DNA of 64,000 nt from Lucifuga dentata (lineage: Eukaryota; Chordata; Actinopteri; Ophidiiformes; Bythitidae). The notes below the pieces were generated by a model. It was not told where the DNA came from. It did no database searches and worked only from the letters and a program-made list of their open reading frames with translations. A program made the position numbers and the translations under genes. The DNA lies in contig VXCM01001349.1 of the NCBI GenBank assembly GCA_014773175.1, positions 1-64,000 on the forward strand, read 5' to 3'. Below, piece by piece: positions 11,993-22,961 of the stretch; position 1 is the first letter of the stretch, and every line of letters begins with the position of its first letter.

Positions 11993-13052
11993 AAGCAGAC
12001 TTATGGTGGCATAGCTGCCCCTCACAAACAGCCATTGGTAGTATGATGGAGGACTGTATGTACAACCGTCAAAAGAAAGGTTGTGATGTCATTCTAGAAA
12101 ACACTTCATGTCACATTTAGGATAAACAGATGTGATTTGAGCATTTTCAGTCAGCAGCATGTAAGGGTCTGGACTTTGAGTCCTGGCCCAATTCTTGCCC
12201 TTCAATACCTGGAGTGATTACAGTGAAGGTTAGTAAGAAAACGCATTAGGTTCCGCGCTTTTTGGCCTCTATATGCATAATTATTGTCTTAACTGGCACA
12301 ATTACAGTTTGAGAAGAGGATGGGAAACACTGCCACAGAATACTGAGTCATCATAAAAACTCAAAGCAGAGATAGCGTTTCCCTGTTAAGACTGCTAGAA
12401 ATATGTTTGTGGGCAGAATCACGTCGCTGGTGCTTCTGTTTTACAGCTTAAACGGCCACTAGACTATGGTTTTTATTTATGTATCTTTCTGAATGTCTAT
12501 TTGTTTGTTTTATTATGTGATCAAAGTCTATTACTACACATGCATTATATTTGGAAAGGTTTTGCCCCTGGACATTTATCTTTAACAACTCAATTTACAA
12601 GCTAGAATGCGACTGTGATATATATATCCAACTACAAGGTAGCTACTACTCAACCAAAAATGGGGTCTTGCATGCAGGCTGTAGCAATTATATTACAGTT
12701 CATTTGGTTTCTTAGCAACCAAACTGATGAAACTAGATATCATCCAGAACAATGAAATGAAATCCAGGACCATACAGCAGAGGCACTGTAACTAAGAAAT
12801 GCAACCATTAGCACACATTTGATACAGTTCCAGTGGGAAAAAATCCCTTTGCATTTTCTACAATCATTACAATATTGATTTTAAATTATCATTCAGACAA
12901 AAGTAAAAATGCCCTTTAGTAAGTGTACTGCATGTGCAGATGGCTCCAAGTTTTATAGTTTGAGGTCAAAATGAATTTATGTAAATAACGTGCAAATTAT
13001 GTGCTCAACAATATAGCAGTTGTATCCACAAAAACTCAAGGGAACACATAAA

Positions 13053-13104
<52 letters not shown>
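13053..13104. repeat. (CT)n(CA)n microsatellite downstream of MAP6
   Basis: A pure CT run followed by a pure CA run, about 200 bp past the MAP6 stop on the transcribed side; it may lie within the 3' UTR. Confidence 0.9.
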
Positions 13105-13106
<2 letters not shown>

Positions 13107-13301
13107 GAAAACATTATGTGGAATTTTGCATTATTCTTCTATCAGTGCCCATCCAAAGGTTAATAAAAAACAAATAGCAAAAGAATAACAATACAATAGG
13201 AAACAATAGGTAAGAAAACAAACAAAACAGTAATATTTGCCAATTCCTTATGTAACCTTCCATTACCCAAATAAGCGACACAGTGCACAGATGTAAACGT
13301 T

Positions 13302-15915
13302 TTAATGCTTAGCTTCAGCCAGTCTGTTGCTTATCTCTTTGCTCTTCTTTGTGACAGATCCCTCCGGTTTGGGCTCTGAGGCACTCGAAGGTTTCTTCTT
13401 GGCTGACTGGGAACTTGCAATTTTCTTCTCTTTTGCTTTTTTCACCATTTTCCCTGTAGTGGTTGTTGGTGTCTTTTTTGGTTTGGCGTGCGACACTGGC
13501 TTCTCCACCTAAAGGTCAAGAAAGGCACAAATACTCTGATCAAAATGCTCAATCAAACTTAAACTCTCATATTTGCTTAATTAATGGTGGCAATAATTGT
13601 GGCAAAGCCCATTGTCAACATACAATACATACCTTCCTTATCCTTTATGTATAATAATGAAAAGCAAATGTCACCATATAGAGTATGTGATGTTTGCAGT
13701 ATATGGTTAGTACAATGACAAAGAAAACACACAGCACAGCAGGTGTGTGTGACTTTTCTTACACAGAACGGTGGTTCGTGCACTTTGCTGCTAAAGTCAA
13801 TTTCTAAAGAAACTAAAAAGTACAAATTATATTGTCTATGTTAGTATACGATGTTAGTCTTGTATTTAAGGCCCATTATTTTCAGTTTTTACCAATTTTT
13901 TATTAAGGTACCACATTAAACCAATTTTTACCCAGATTTTATGCCCATGCATCCAGAAGTTTCCTGCTGCCACAGAACACCATTCACCTCGGAACACAGT
14001 GAACAAGGTCATCTAGCGGCCATGACAGCTAAAAATATTCAACAAGTAATGCAAAATGGACATAAAAATGGAAAGACAAAGCAAACAAGTTTCTAATTAT
14101 GTGCAGAGGCCTTCAAAGTACCTAAATCTGTTTTCCAACAAGAATGTACAATAATTTTCTTTTTTTTTTTTTTTTTTTTNTTTTTTTTTTTTTTTTTTTA
14201 GGAATTTCCCCAATTGTTCAAATATTCAAAATCAGGAAAAAAAAAATCCCCCCTTTAAAATAAAAACTGAAAACAATGAGCCTTGCAGTTAAACTATATT
14301 ACAATCATTAATAGTGGTGATAGTAGCTGAGAGGTTGTAGAAGAAGGTGTGTGACCGGAAGGTTGCTGGTTCAAATTCCCATATTACTGGGAAAATGTGG
14401 GTGTGGAGACAAATGAGTAAATTGACTCCTCTCCCTCAAGAATTACTATCAGTGTGCCCTTAAGCAAGCTACTCCAAACTGCTCTAGTTCAGCTGCCAGT
14501 AGTAGTGGTGTGGTGCTACTTGGGAAGCTCTCAGTTGGAAATTTGTAGAAATGCAGAAATTTGTCAGCTAGTCGGCTGATAAATATGAGTACACTCAATC
14601 TGTGGTAGAGATTCATCATGGATTCTTTACTTATGTTATTTCTGTTACTATCCAAAGCTTGTGAACATGGGTGAAATGTTTATAACTAAGATCATCAGAG
14701 AAACTGATGATCTTAATCAAGATGATCTGATACAAAGCCTGGATTCCTGCAGCCATTAGACCTACCCAGTCAATCCCACAATCCCTCTTACCCTCACTTG
14801 TGAATAAGACTCAGCGGTGCCAAAATAATTCCTCCCAAATTCCTCCATTTGGGGTAGCTGCTCCCCTTTTCCTAAAATGGCATGTCACCACCATGTAAGG
14901 AAGACTAAATCCTCCCAGATGTTGAGGTGTGATAATTATTAAGATGACATCAATCTAAAAAAACATTCCAATGCTGATCAAATATCACGGTCCACCGAAT
15001 TAAAAGATGACATCGTCTGCAAACAGTCGAGATGCCACCATGTCTGCAGCGGCAGGAGAAATACAGCACTGCACGTGCTGCACCTAACAGTGACTGACAC
15101 ACCCTGTACCTCTCTTCCCACTTTGGTGCAATGAATTTCATGGTGAGCCAAATGAGTGCAGACATGGAAAAAAAACCTGTTCCTCATTTAGGCTCATGCA
15201 CTGTAACCAAAACAGAGTCCTAAACAATCATGACCTCAGTGAATGATACTAATAACATGTTGATTAGCATATTGTTGATCTCCATCCCATCTTTAATGTT
15301 TGCAGTTAAACCAAAAGTAGTTGCATGGCCATTACCAAGCTCCTCAAAGGGTGGTGGGTGGTGCAGACTAGCAGGTGGGAAACGAGTGGAGTTGTGGCTT
15401 TAAATTTTGACAGGATTGCATTTGGCAGCTCGGTGACTATGTTGCTAGTATTGACTAAAGTGCATTGTTTGTGTGTGTGTGTGTATACAGTATGTCTGAG
15501 GTCAGCCTCCATGCCTTCTAGAAGAAACAGACAAACACACCTGACTACAGCAGATTTAGAACAGAGCTGCTCTCACTCTCTGAGAAGTCCTACAAGAATG
15601 AGAGAGGGAGTGGCCAAATAAACACACTACATGTGAACACATATGAATAATTTATTGTTGACATTCATGCAGACAGAAGAGAGATATCAGTCTATGTTAA
15701 AAGTATCTTCCAGTAAAGGCCAACTTTATCACTAATTCAGAGTGTTCTTGATGGGATATTCAAAATCATATCATTTCAATTTGAGGCAAAACATTTATTT
15801 ATTTACTAGTGAATACCAGAAAGAAACTAAAGATGTAATTCTGTTTTAATTTCTCAAAATGGAGATACATAAAAGTGTTTTGTTTTGTTTTGTTTGTTTT
15901 TTTTTGGGGGGGGGN

Positions 15916-15946
<31 letters not shown>

Positions 15947-18148
15947 GGGGTATTATGAAGTCATTATAATTCCACTGCAGGTCAATAGGGCAAATCTTAA
16001 TATTTCAGATATTGGCTGTGGACCATAATCACCTGCCATTTAGCCAAGATGTGACCTGGTTGGTGTTAGAAGTTGATTAAATAAAATCAATGCTGGTGGG
16101 TAAAGTAAAACTGATGCAGTATATTAATTCTAAAATTAAAAAAAAAAAAAAAACNTAAAAAAAAAAAAAAAACCTAAGACCTAGCCATGGCTTAAAAAGA
16201 AGAGGCTCTGCACTTATGTAATTTAACGTATATTCCAAAGTTATCGTGCTGAGTTGTAATATATGGTGACAGTATGGAAATCAGAATGTAAACGTACCAG
16301 TACTTCACAGACCCATCTCATATTCCTGCTGAGGTTCACGGTGTCTGCAGGGACGTGCACTCACCTTGGTGGGCTCCTTGCTAGGCTCACTGTACAGGCT
16401 GCGTATCCTCCTGCGCTCCAGCTGCTTGTTGTCACTGGGCTGACCTTTGACCTGCTCCCCCTTGAATGTGGCACTGTAGCTGGTTTCCAGACTGGTTTCT
16501 TCCACAAGAGGTTTATACTGAGATGGGGCTTTGATGGGCTTGACTGGTTTCACATCCTTGTATGCCTTGAACTCAGTCCTATGAGTAATGACAAAGCAAC
16601 CGTAACAGTTTAGTGTCATTGAAAATAGTTGGAACTCAGTTTTGATAGGAGGTGTAAAGGCAGTGTAGACATAAGTGTTCAGAAAGGTCAAAAACTTCAA
16701 TGAATGCAGTGTGTCTCTTTTTCTTGTCTTGGGAAAAATACAAGCTAGTTAGCTTTAGCATTAGCTCTGAGCTCACAAAAACTGCATTTTGGGAAAACCA
16801 AGAGCTTTTTCAAAACTTTAAATGATATGCTTGCAAGATACAAAGACCAAGACCAGGAGCGAAAGCTTGGGCCACAATTGAAAGTAGCACATTTTTGCTT
16901 AATTGGAATTTACAATTAATATAACTAAAAGAATGACAGAGTCGAAACAACGCCATCTAGAGTCTGTTTGAGGCTACGTCTTTACCTAATTGAGGCTGAT
17001 TTAATGAAAACATTTTTTTCTTTCTTTTTTAAAAAAAAAAAAAATCAAAATAGTACAAATTTAGTTATTGTCATTTTGTTCGTCATGTGAGTTCCACCCT
17101 TCACAGAAATGAACTGTACGTCATAACAAGATCCTCTATACTCTGAATCAGAAGATGTACCATCGTCCTGTGATAATCACCCTCAATTCTCACAAATCTT
17201 CCTCACATCTGTTAGGTGGTGCTGGGTAACTGCTGTACGACTGACAAACAAGCAATCCTCATGACATGATCCTTAAAAATGATTAAAACACAATTTTATC
17301 AACTTGAAAACATAAGCTGTATTGACATTGTGTGACCTGATAAAATTCTGTACTTCTGTATGCTGTTATTCAGTTTAATTCAATAAGTTGTACATGCAGA
17401 GATTGTGCAGAGCTCTGCTGCCAGAGTATTAGTGAATGTTTTATTCGTATCACAGGGTCATATTCCTCTGTCTTCTCTACATTGACTGACTGCTCTTATT
17501 ATTACTTTATAATGCAAAATTTCATGACATGTAAATTTTCACTACATCTGTAGTGAACTTTTATTTGCATAAAAATAAATTTGGCCTTAAAAGTTGCACA
17601 TTTTTATTACCGCACACACTGAGTTTGAATAAGAAAGGCTTATTTGAACTAATTTTAGTTTAAACTGGGAAAGGGAAATTAATACTCATAAATAAGCATC
17701 AAACTGAATACGCTTAGGCAAATAATGTTAAATTCAAGAATAGAATAAGACCAATAAGTATTTGATAGCATCATAAGACACCAACCAGATAGACATGGAG
17801 AAAACCTGTGTAAAAAAAAAAAACAAAACATGTTCAGACTCATGATTACATTAAGATCCTTTCACTGGTTTTACCCATTCATGGCCTAATGTATTGATTT
17901 GTCTGAAAAGCAGAGGGGAAAAAAATCAATAATGCAATATTTATCCTGTGACAGTATTAGTTTGCTTGTGGAAATCACCAGAGATTGTATGAAGAGATCA
18001 TGAATTATAGAATGATATTTTATCATCAGTCAGGGTGAATGACTATTTTTGTCGCTATTCTGACAGAGATATTTGAAAAGCCTTATATTTTAATGTACTT
18101 GCAGCATTTATGCAAAAATTTCTGTCACGCCCACTTACTACCATGTCT

Positions 18149-18190
<42 letters not shown>

Positions 18191-18987
18191 ACCTGTAGCT
18201 ACTGGAAGTTGACATCACCTTTATCTGCCTGTTGAGAGCGTCTGCCACTGCTCTGCCTCTCCTCTGCTCTGCGCTCACATCTGCCTGCATCTGTCCCTCT
18301 GCCTTATCACTCGTTTTTCTCTCGATGGACTTTTCCCTCTTCATCGCCTCCTTTGACTCTTTCTCCTGCAGTTTCTCCTCAATTTCGCTCTTCTCCACGC
18401 CACTCTCGGCCTCCATCGCTCCATGCTCCATCTTAGCATGGAGCGGTGCGTCTCGGCCGCTGGGGGTNCTCGGCCTCCATCGCTCCATGCTCCATCTTAG
18501 CATGGAGCGGTGCGTCTCGGCCGCTGGGGGTGGTGCTGGTCGTAGTGGGGCTGGGTTTGGGTATCCAGGGATGGTCGTTTTTTTTCGGTATAGGCCAGCG
18601 TTTGTAGTCCTTCTGGTACTGCGTTTCATTGATGAACGGGGTCGCTGAGGGCTGGTACTCGTTCCTCGGTTTGCAGCTTGGCTCGGGCCGGACTTTCCAC
18701 GCCTTGAAGTCTTGGCGCATGACGGACGCATTAGAGCCATCTTTGTCCGATGCGGCACCCGCGGCGGGCGGTGCCTTCCCTGCCTCCTGCTCGCTGGGAT
18801 GAGGCTGGGTTTCTATGGCAATGGCAGCGGTCCTCTTCTGTTTGGGCTGAGGGTGATGGGCCAGATGCTGCACGTCGGCCACGTCGGAGTATTTGGTGAA
18901 AACCAAAGGCACTGCGATGTCCGCTTTGTCCAGCTCGCTCCAAAAGCGGTTGATGCAGCAAGCACGCGTAATGCACGGCCATGCCAT
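13302..18987 (-). CDS. map6: Microtubule-associated protein 6 (MAP6/STOP), frameshifted by an assembly-type duplication
   Basis: Three coding exons: 18193-18987, 16365-16578 and 13302-13508. The N-terminus MAWPCITRACCINRFWSELD matches MAP6, including Cys5, Cys10 and Cys11, which are palmitoylated in the mammalian protein. Mn-type modules are visible: SVMRQDFKAWK, ETQYQKDYKRWP and SSSYRTEFKAYKD. Next come RRRIRSLYSEPSKEP and a Lys-rich end, NRLAEAKH. The family stabilises microtubules and binds calmodulin, tubulin and Golgi or vesicle membranes. Exon 1 is interrupted by an n at 18468 flanked by identical 63-bp blocks (18405-18467 and 18469-18531). The extra 64 positions shift the frame; without one block plus n, all phases fit and the product is 383 aa. 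The long mammalian C-terminal repeats are absent. MAP6D1 is less likely given the length and exon 3. Confidence 0.93.
14310..14490 (+). mobile_element. tRNA-derived SINE remnant
   Basis: RNA polymerase III promoter elements are visible: A-box-like TAGCTGAGAGG at 14324-14334 and B-box GGTTCAAATTCC at 14368-14379, with suitable spacing. Then comes a tRNA-unrelated part including GTGCCCTTAAGCAAGCTACT, similar to the GAGCAAGGCACTG block of many teleost SINEs. It lies in MAP6 intron 2. Confidence 0.65.
15916..15943. repeat. (GA)n microsatellite next to an n
   Basis: A T run and a G run are followed by n at 15915, then a pure GA run, in MAP6 intron 2. Confidence 0.9.
18150..18188. repeat. (CA)n microsatellite abutting the MAP6 exon 1 donor
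   Basis: The tract ends four bases before exon 1 (18193). On the minus strand intron 1 therefore begins GTAAGTGTGTGTGTGT, so the donor is continuous with a long GT run. Confidence 0.92.
18405..18531. repeat. 63-bp direct duplication around n inside MAP6 exon 1
   Basis: Identical blocks 18405-18467 and 18469-18531 are separated by one n. This looks like two overlapping contig ends left unmerged, not a biological duplication, because four more n positions show the same pattern with nearly the same length. Confidence 0.9.
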
Positions 18988-21900
18988 AATGATAGCGTGC
19001 GGTTAAGTAACAAATAATACAGAAACACTCCAACAACCTTTACGTCTCACTTTAGAGCTAAATAAAGGTCCTACTCACGACTCGAAGCCTCGATAATCGC
19101 TCCCTCACACTGCACCCACTCAGTTTTTGCCCAGTCAGGGTTATTCCTCTTTACACCTTTAGTGATTCTCTGCTGAGTATCTCACTAATCTATAAGGAAA
19201 GAAGACTACAAGGAAATAAAAATATAAGGAACAGTTGGAAAGCCTCTTTCTCTCCCTCCTCCCGCAGGCTGTGTGATCTTAATGAAGTTTAAATTGACTT
19301 TGCTGTAGTGTGCACGTTGCGGGCTGGTTGCGTATCAAAGCGACCCCACCCACATTTGTGTAGCGCTTCCAGAGAGCCGGGGTCTGCACCGTCAGTGTGC
19401 ACGGTGAACTATCACCTGAGCCCGTCACCGTGTGACCAGCGGAGAGGGAGGAGACACACTTAACCCCTGAGCTGCCACGTCAATAAACCCTCTGTTCATT
19501 CTAACGTGGCACATTTTAGGATGTGAGAGTAATAAGTGGCCAGTAAAAATTTTAGAGGCAGGAAAAAGGCCATACAATTATTGCTCATATTAAATTACAC
19601 ACTGATCATTTTCCTTGGAATATCTGAACCCGATATTCACTTGAGATCAGCCAAGAGATCATTTATATATATGCATTTGTTGCGGCTTTTGAAATGGAGG
19701 CCAAGTGCCACAGAAATAATGAAAGTTTATAATGCACGGCTCAGCTATTGAACAAAGTTTACAGATATCATTTTCAGAGCGTTTTAATTAAAAAAAAAAA
19801 ATGCTACAGTAAAATTCCTTCTCCTAATGAAATTCCTAATTTTGATAGTCAGTGATGATCTTTATCACAAGTGGGTGTGAGAATTTTAAGATCTTTTGAA
19901 ATAAAGGTACAAGGGCCACAATAATTAATAATACATGTAAGCATACTACAACTGAAGAGTACATTTTTGCAAATGTACTCTTCAGTACACATAAAAGTCA
20001 ATTTTTATACATTTTAAGTCATAATTTCCTTTATTGTGCACTCTATAATATCAATCAAATGATACATTACTTTTGTTTTGTTAATTTGTTTAGATGTTTT
20101 TTAATTTTAACCTCAATTAGTTTGATTGATACAACCAGAAATGCATAAAAATTTAGTTTTTTGTCTTTTTTTTTTTTTTTTTTTTTTTAGAAATAGGAGT
20201 TATTAATGAACTCTTCAGTTATAATTGTGTGAAATTGTTTTCCTATTTTAAAAAGGAATGGCATAGTAAAATTTCTTGAAATTCACAATTCCAGTATGTG
20301 AAACTCTTCATCTTGTCTGTCAGTCTTGAGAGTTTTAGTCTATTAATTTCAGCAAAGCTTGTCATGGCCACCCCTTGGGGGCGCCATTGTCTTTAATGTT
20401 GCCTAAATTGTTAAAAATAGCCATTTATGAATATTCCTTTTCTATTCCTTGCAGAACTCCTCTAGGAGTTTCTAATTTTTATTTTTCCCTGATGAGCTAA
20501 CAGTATCCATACAATAGGAAGGGTGAAATCCTTATGATTTAGCTATTTTTTAAACACTATTTTATTTTGTACTTAATAATCAATAGAAAAGTCATATCTT
20601 AAAAAAGAAACAAGATTTCCAAAAATATGCTCATAATCACCAATCCATTCCCATTACACCCCAAATAAAACAAGAAATTGTAATAAAGATTAACTCTAGA
20701 GAAACAGTTTTCCCAAAGATTGTCTTCAACCCATTTTGTTCAAAATCACATTGTATCTGTTTTTAATCTTACCCAACATTATTCCAAATAAATTAACAGA
20801 ATTTCTTGGCCTGAGTTGGATCTGCGTAGTGTGATTCAGTTGCTTTAATCTGTTTCAGTTGTCTTTTTAGGTGATGCTTAAGTTCTCAACTTATCCAGTG
20901 GATGAGTTGAAAGTTTCTTTCAGGATGTAAAATATTCCAGACCCAAGTGAAATATATAATTAATAATCTGTTATTTCATATTAATGCTGTGTTAAGATTG
21001 GACAGAAGCACAATATACTCGTCTGGATAGCTGTATATCCTATCCACATTTTTAATAACTTTATGTAAACTCTCATTTGATTTTTTTTTCCTCCAACCTT
21101 TCCATACCATATATTTTCTATAAAGATGAATGAAGATGCTTATTGTTGGGTTATTTGGGTTTATTGATTCTATACAAACATTTTTATTAAAACCAAACTG
21201 AAAATGAACTGTGAAAATTTCTGTAAAAGGACGAACACTTTACAAGGCAACGTGTTAAAAGGTAAAATCCTTTTGCAATACACGCTACGTGATAAATAAA
21301 AATGATTACACTACCATATACTGTAATTTACTGTCACAGCCAGAGTAAAGACCAACTTCTTTTTTTTTTCCACAGTGAAGTTTTCTAACTGTACAATGCA
21401 AGACAATCATCTAATGACACACATTTAAGTAATGTAAAGGCTGATGGAAAATACCATTTCAATCAAGGCCGAGGCCGACAAAATTCTGGTTATTTGCATG
21501 TGTATTGATGCATTTAAAGTGGTAACATGCTGGTGCTTTAAGAAACTAAAACAGGATAGCAGTGTAACCTGATGATTTGTAAAACATGGCTTCTCTCTGA
21601 GCATTTATCTCAGGATAATGCTGATATACGTTGATTACTGCTCTCATGCTCCTCCTGCCTTGTTTTCAAGAGAAAGGAATCCCTGCTTCTCATCACCATG
21701 TCTGAATTAAAAGTAACAGAGAAATGCTCATAGTAAATGAAAACATTATGCAGGAAATTGACTAGCGAGAAATTAAGGCCAGCTAATTTTGAGGAAAAAC
21801 TTCAAAACAACATACAAAAAAAAAAAAAAAAAAAAAAGACTGATTATCCAAAATTAGGCAAGAAAAAAATGTGCCTAGATATCATAGCAACATTACAAAG

Positions 21901-22191
21901 AAGTTCTTAACTATCTCCATATCACAGCACGTGACAAGACTAAGAAGAATTTTAGCTTGTGTACTTGACGCTTCACTTAAGCAGTATCACTTTACCATTC
22001 ACTTTATGCACTACTGTTGGGGTAGCATTTTTTTCTGAGTCTCCATTAGGTCGTCTGTTCAACATATTCTTCCTGCTCAATTTGCTTTATTAGATTATAA
22101 GGTGAGGGTGCAATAAATTTAAATAGAGTAAGTTTTCCAACATACAATAAGAAAAAAAGTCATTTTTCTTTGAAGCCTCAAGTACTGAATC
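18988..22191. other. MAP6 5' flank and AT-rich intergenic DNA
   Basis: 18988-19480 is comparatively GC-rich and probably holds the MAP6 promoter and 5' UTR. From about 19.5 to 22.2 kb the sequence is AT-rich, with poly-A/T runs near 19793, 20168 and 21819. No open frame of convincing composition was found. Confidence 0.55.
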
Positions 22192-22822
22192 AAAGGACCA
22201 TACTGGCCATTTTGCATGTTTGAGCCTAATATATTCAATTTTCATATGTAACATTACTGACAATCACTTCCCAAAGTATACTACTGGAACGGTGAATTAA
22301 AATTTTTTTCTACCTTCCAGACCGCCATTGGTTTCAGTTCATTCTGGTACACTATTAAAATCAACTTACTGATACTTGAAACATTCTTGGGATAGGTAAT
22401 CCATCATCGCCAACAAGACATGTATTCAGGTTTTTTTTTTTTTCCCGAAGTTATGCAATTTTAGCATTTGAGCGCAAAAAGCACAGAGTGAATGTATGTC
22501 TCCACCAGGGAAAATAGTCCCAAAAGAAGACCTGCGTTTATTGAAAAATTTAAACGACTGTGACTTCATAAGGCTGCATANTCCCAAAAGAAGACCTGCG
22601 TTTATTGAAAAATTTAAACGACTGTGACTTCATAAGGCTGCATAACTTAGCAGGCAAAACATCAATTTTTAAGGTGGGTGTATCGCTTGAATATTTGCTT
22701 TTGAAAGATTAAGATAAATATCTGGAAATCTGACATATGGTTTTATCCTTGTCAGTAATGTAACACGTATGAAAATGGAATACATTAGACTCAAACATGC
22801 CCGATCGCCGGTATGGTCCTTT
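22192..22822 (-). mobile_element. TIR element copy 1 (non-autonomous DNA transposon, ~0.57 kb true length)
   Basis: It begins AAAGGACCATACTGGCC and ends with the inverse, GCCGGTATGGTCCTTT. The internal blocks TGCATGTTTGAGCC, CTCCACCAGGGAAAATAGTC and ACCGCCATTGGTTTC recur in two other copies (49998-50611 and 56989-57612), which are in the opposite orientation. No ORF is present. An n at 22581 is flanked by a 63-bp perfect duplication (22518-22580, 22582-22644), which inflates the length. The right flank reads TTAA and the left TCAA. It lies 140 bp past the THAP12 stop, on the transcribed side. Confidence 0.8.
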
Positions 22823-22961
22823 AAGATGGTATCCGTGAGCTCTCTACTTTGGACATTAATACAGAAATCAACCTAATGCACATTAGAGAACAACGCGGTG
22901 CTGCATCAAAAGGAGTGTTTGGGACTGACAGCAAATCTGATTCCTTTTGTACTGTGCAGCA

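Larger units (their letters stand above)
8750..13301. other. Intergenic interval between HINFP and MAP6
   Basis: No convincing coding gene was found. It contains the HINFP 5' flank, the retroelement at 9.9-10.3 kb, CA/CT microsatellites and probably the 3' UTR of MAP6. A short minus-strand frame at 9687-9750 after a CATGCAG acceptor (PEVYIETKRVRKLEKKLQ) looks coil-like but could not be joined to another exon. Confidence 0.6.

Noticed and set aside
18232..18648. 138-aa plus-strand ORF
   Set aside because: It is the antisense of MAP6 exon 1, which is supported by family similarity, and it spans the n.
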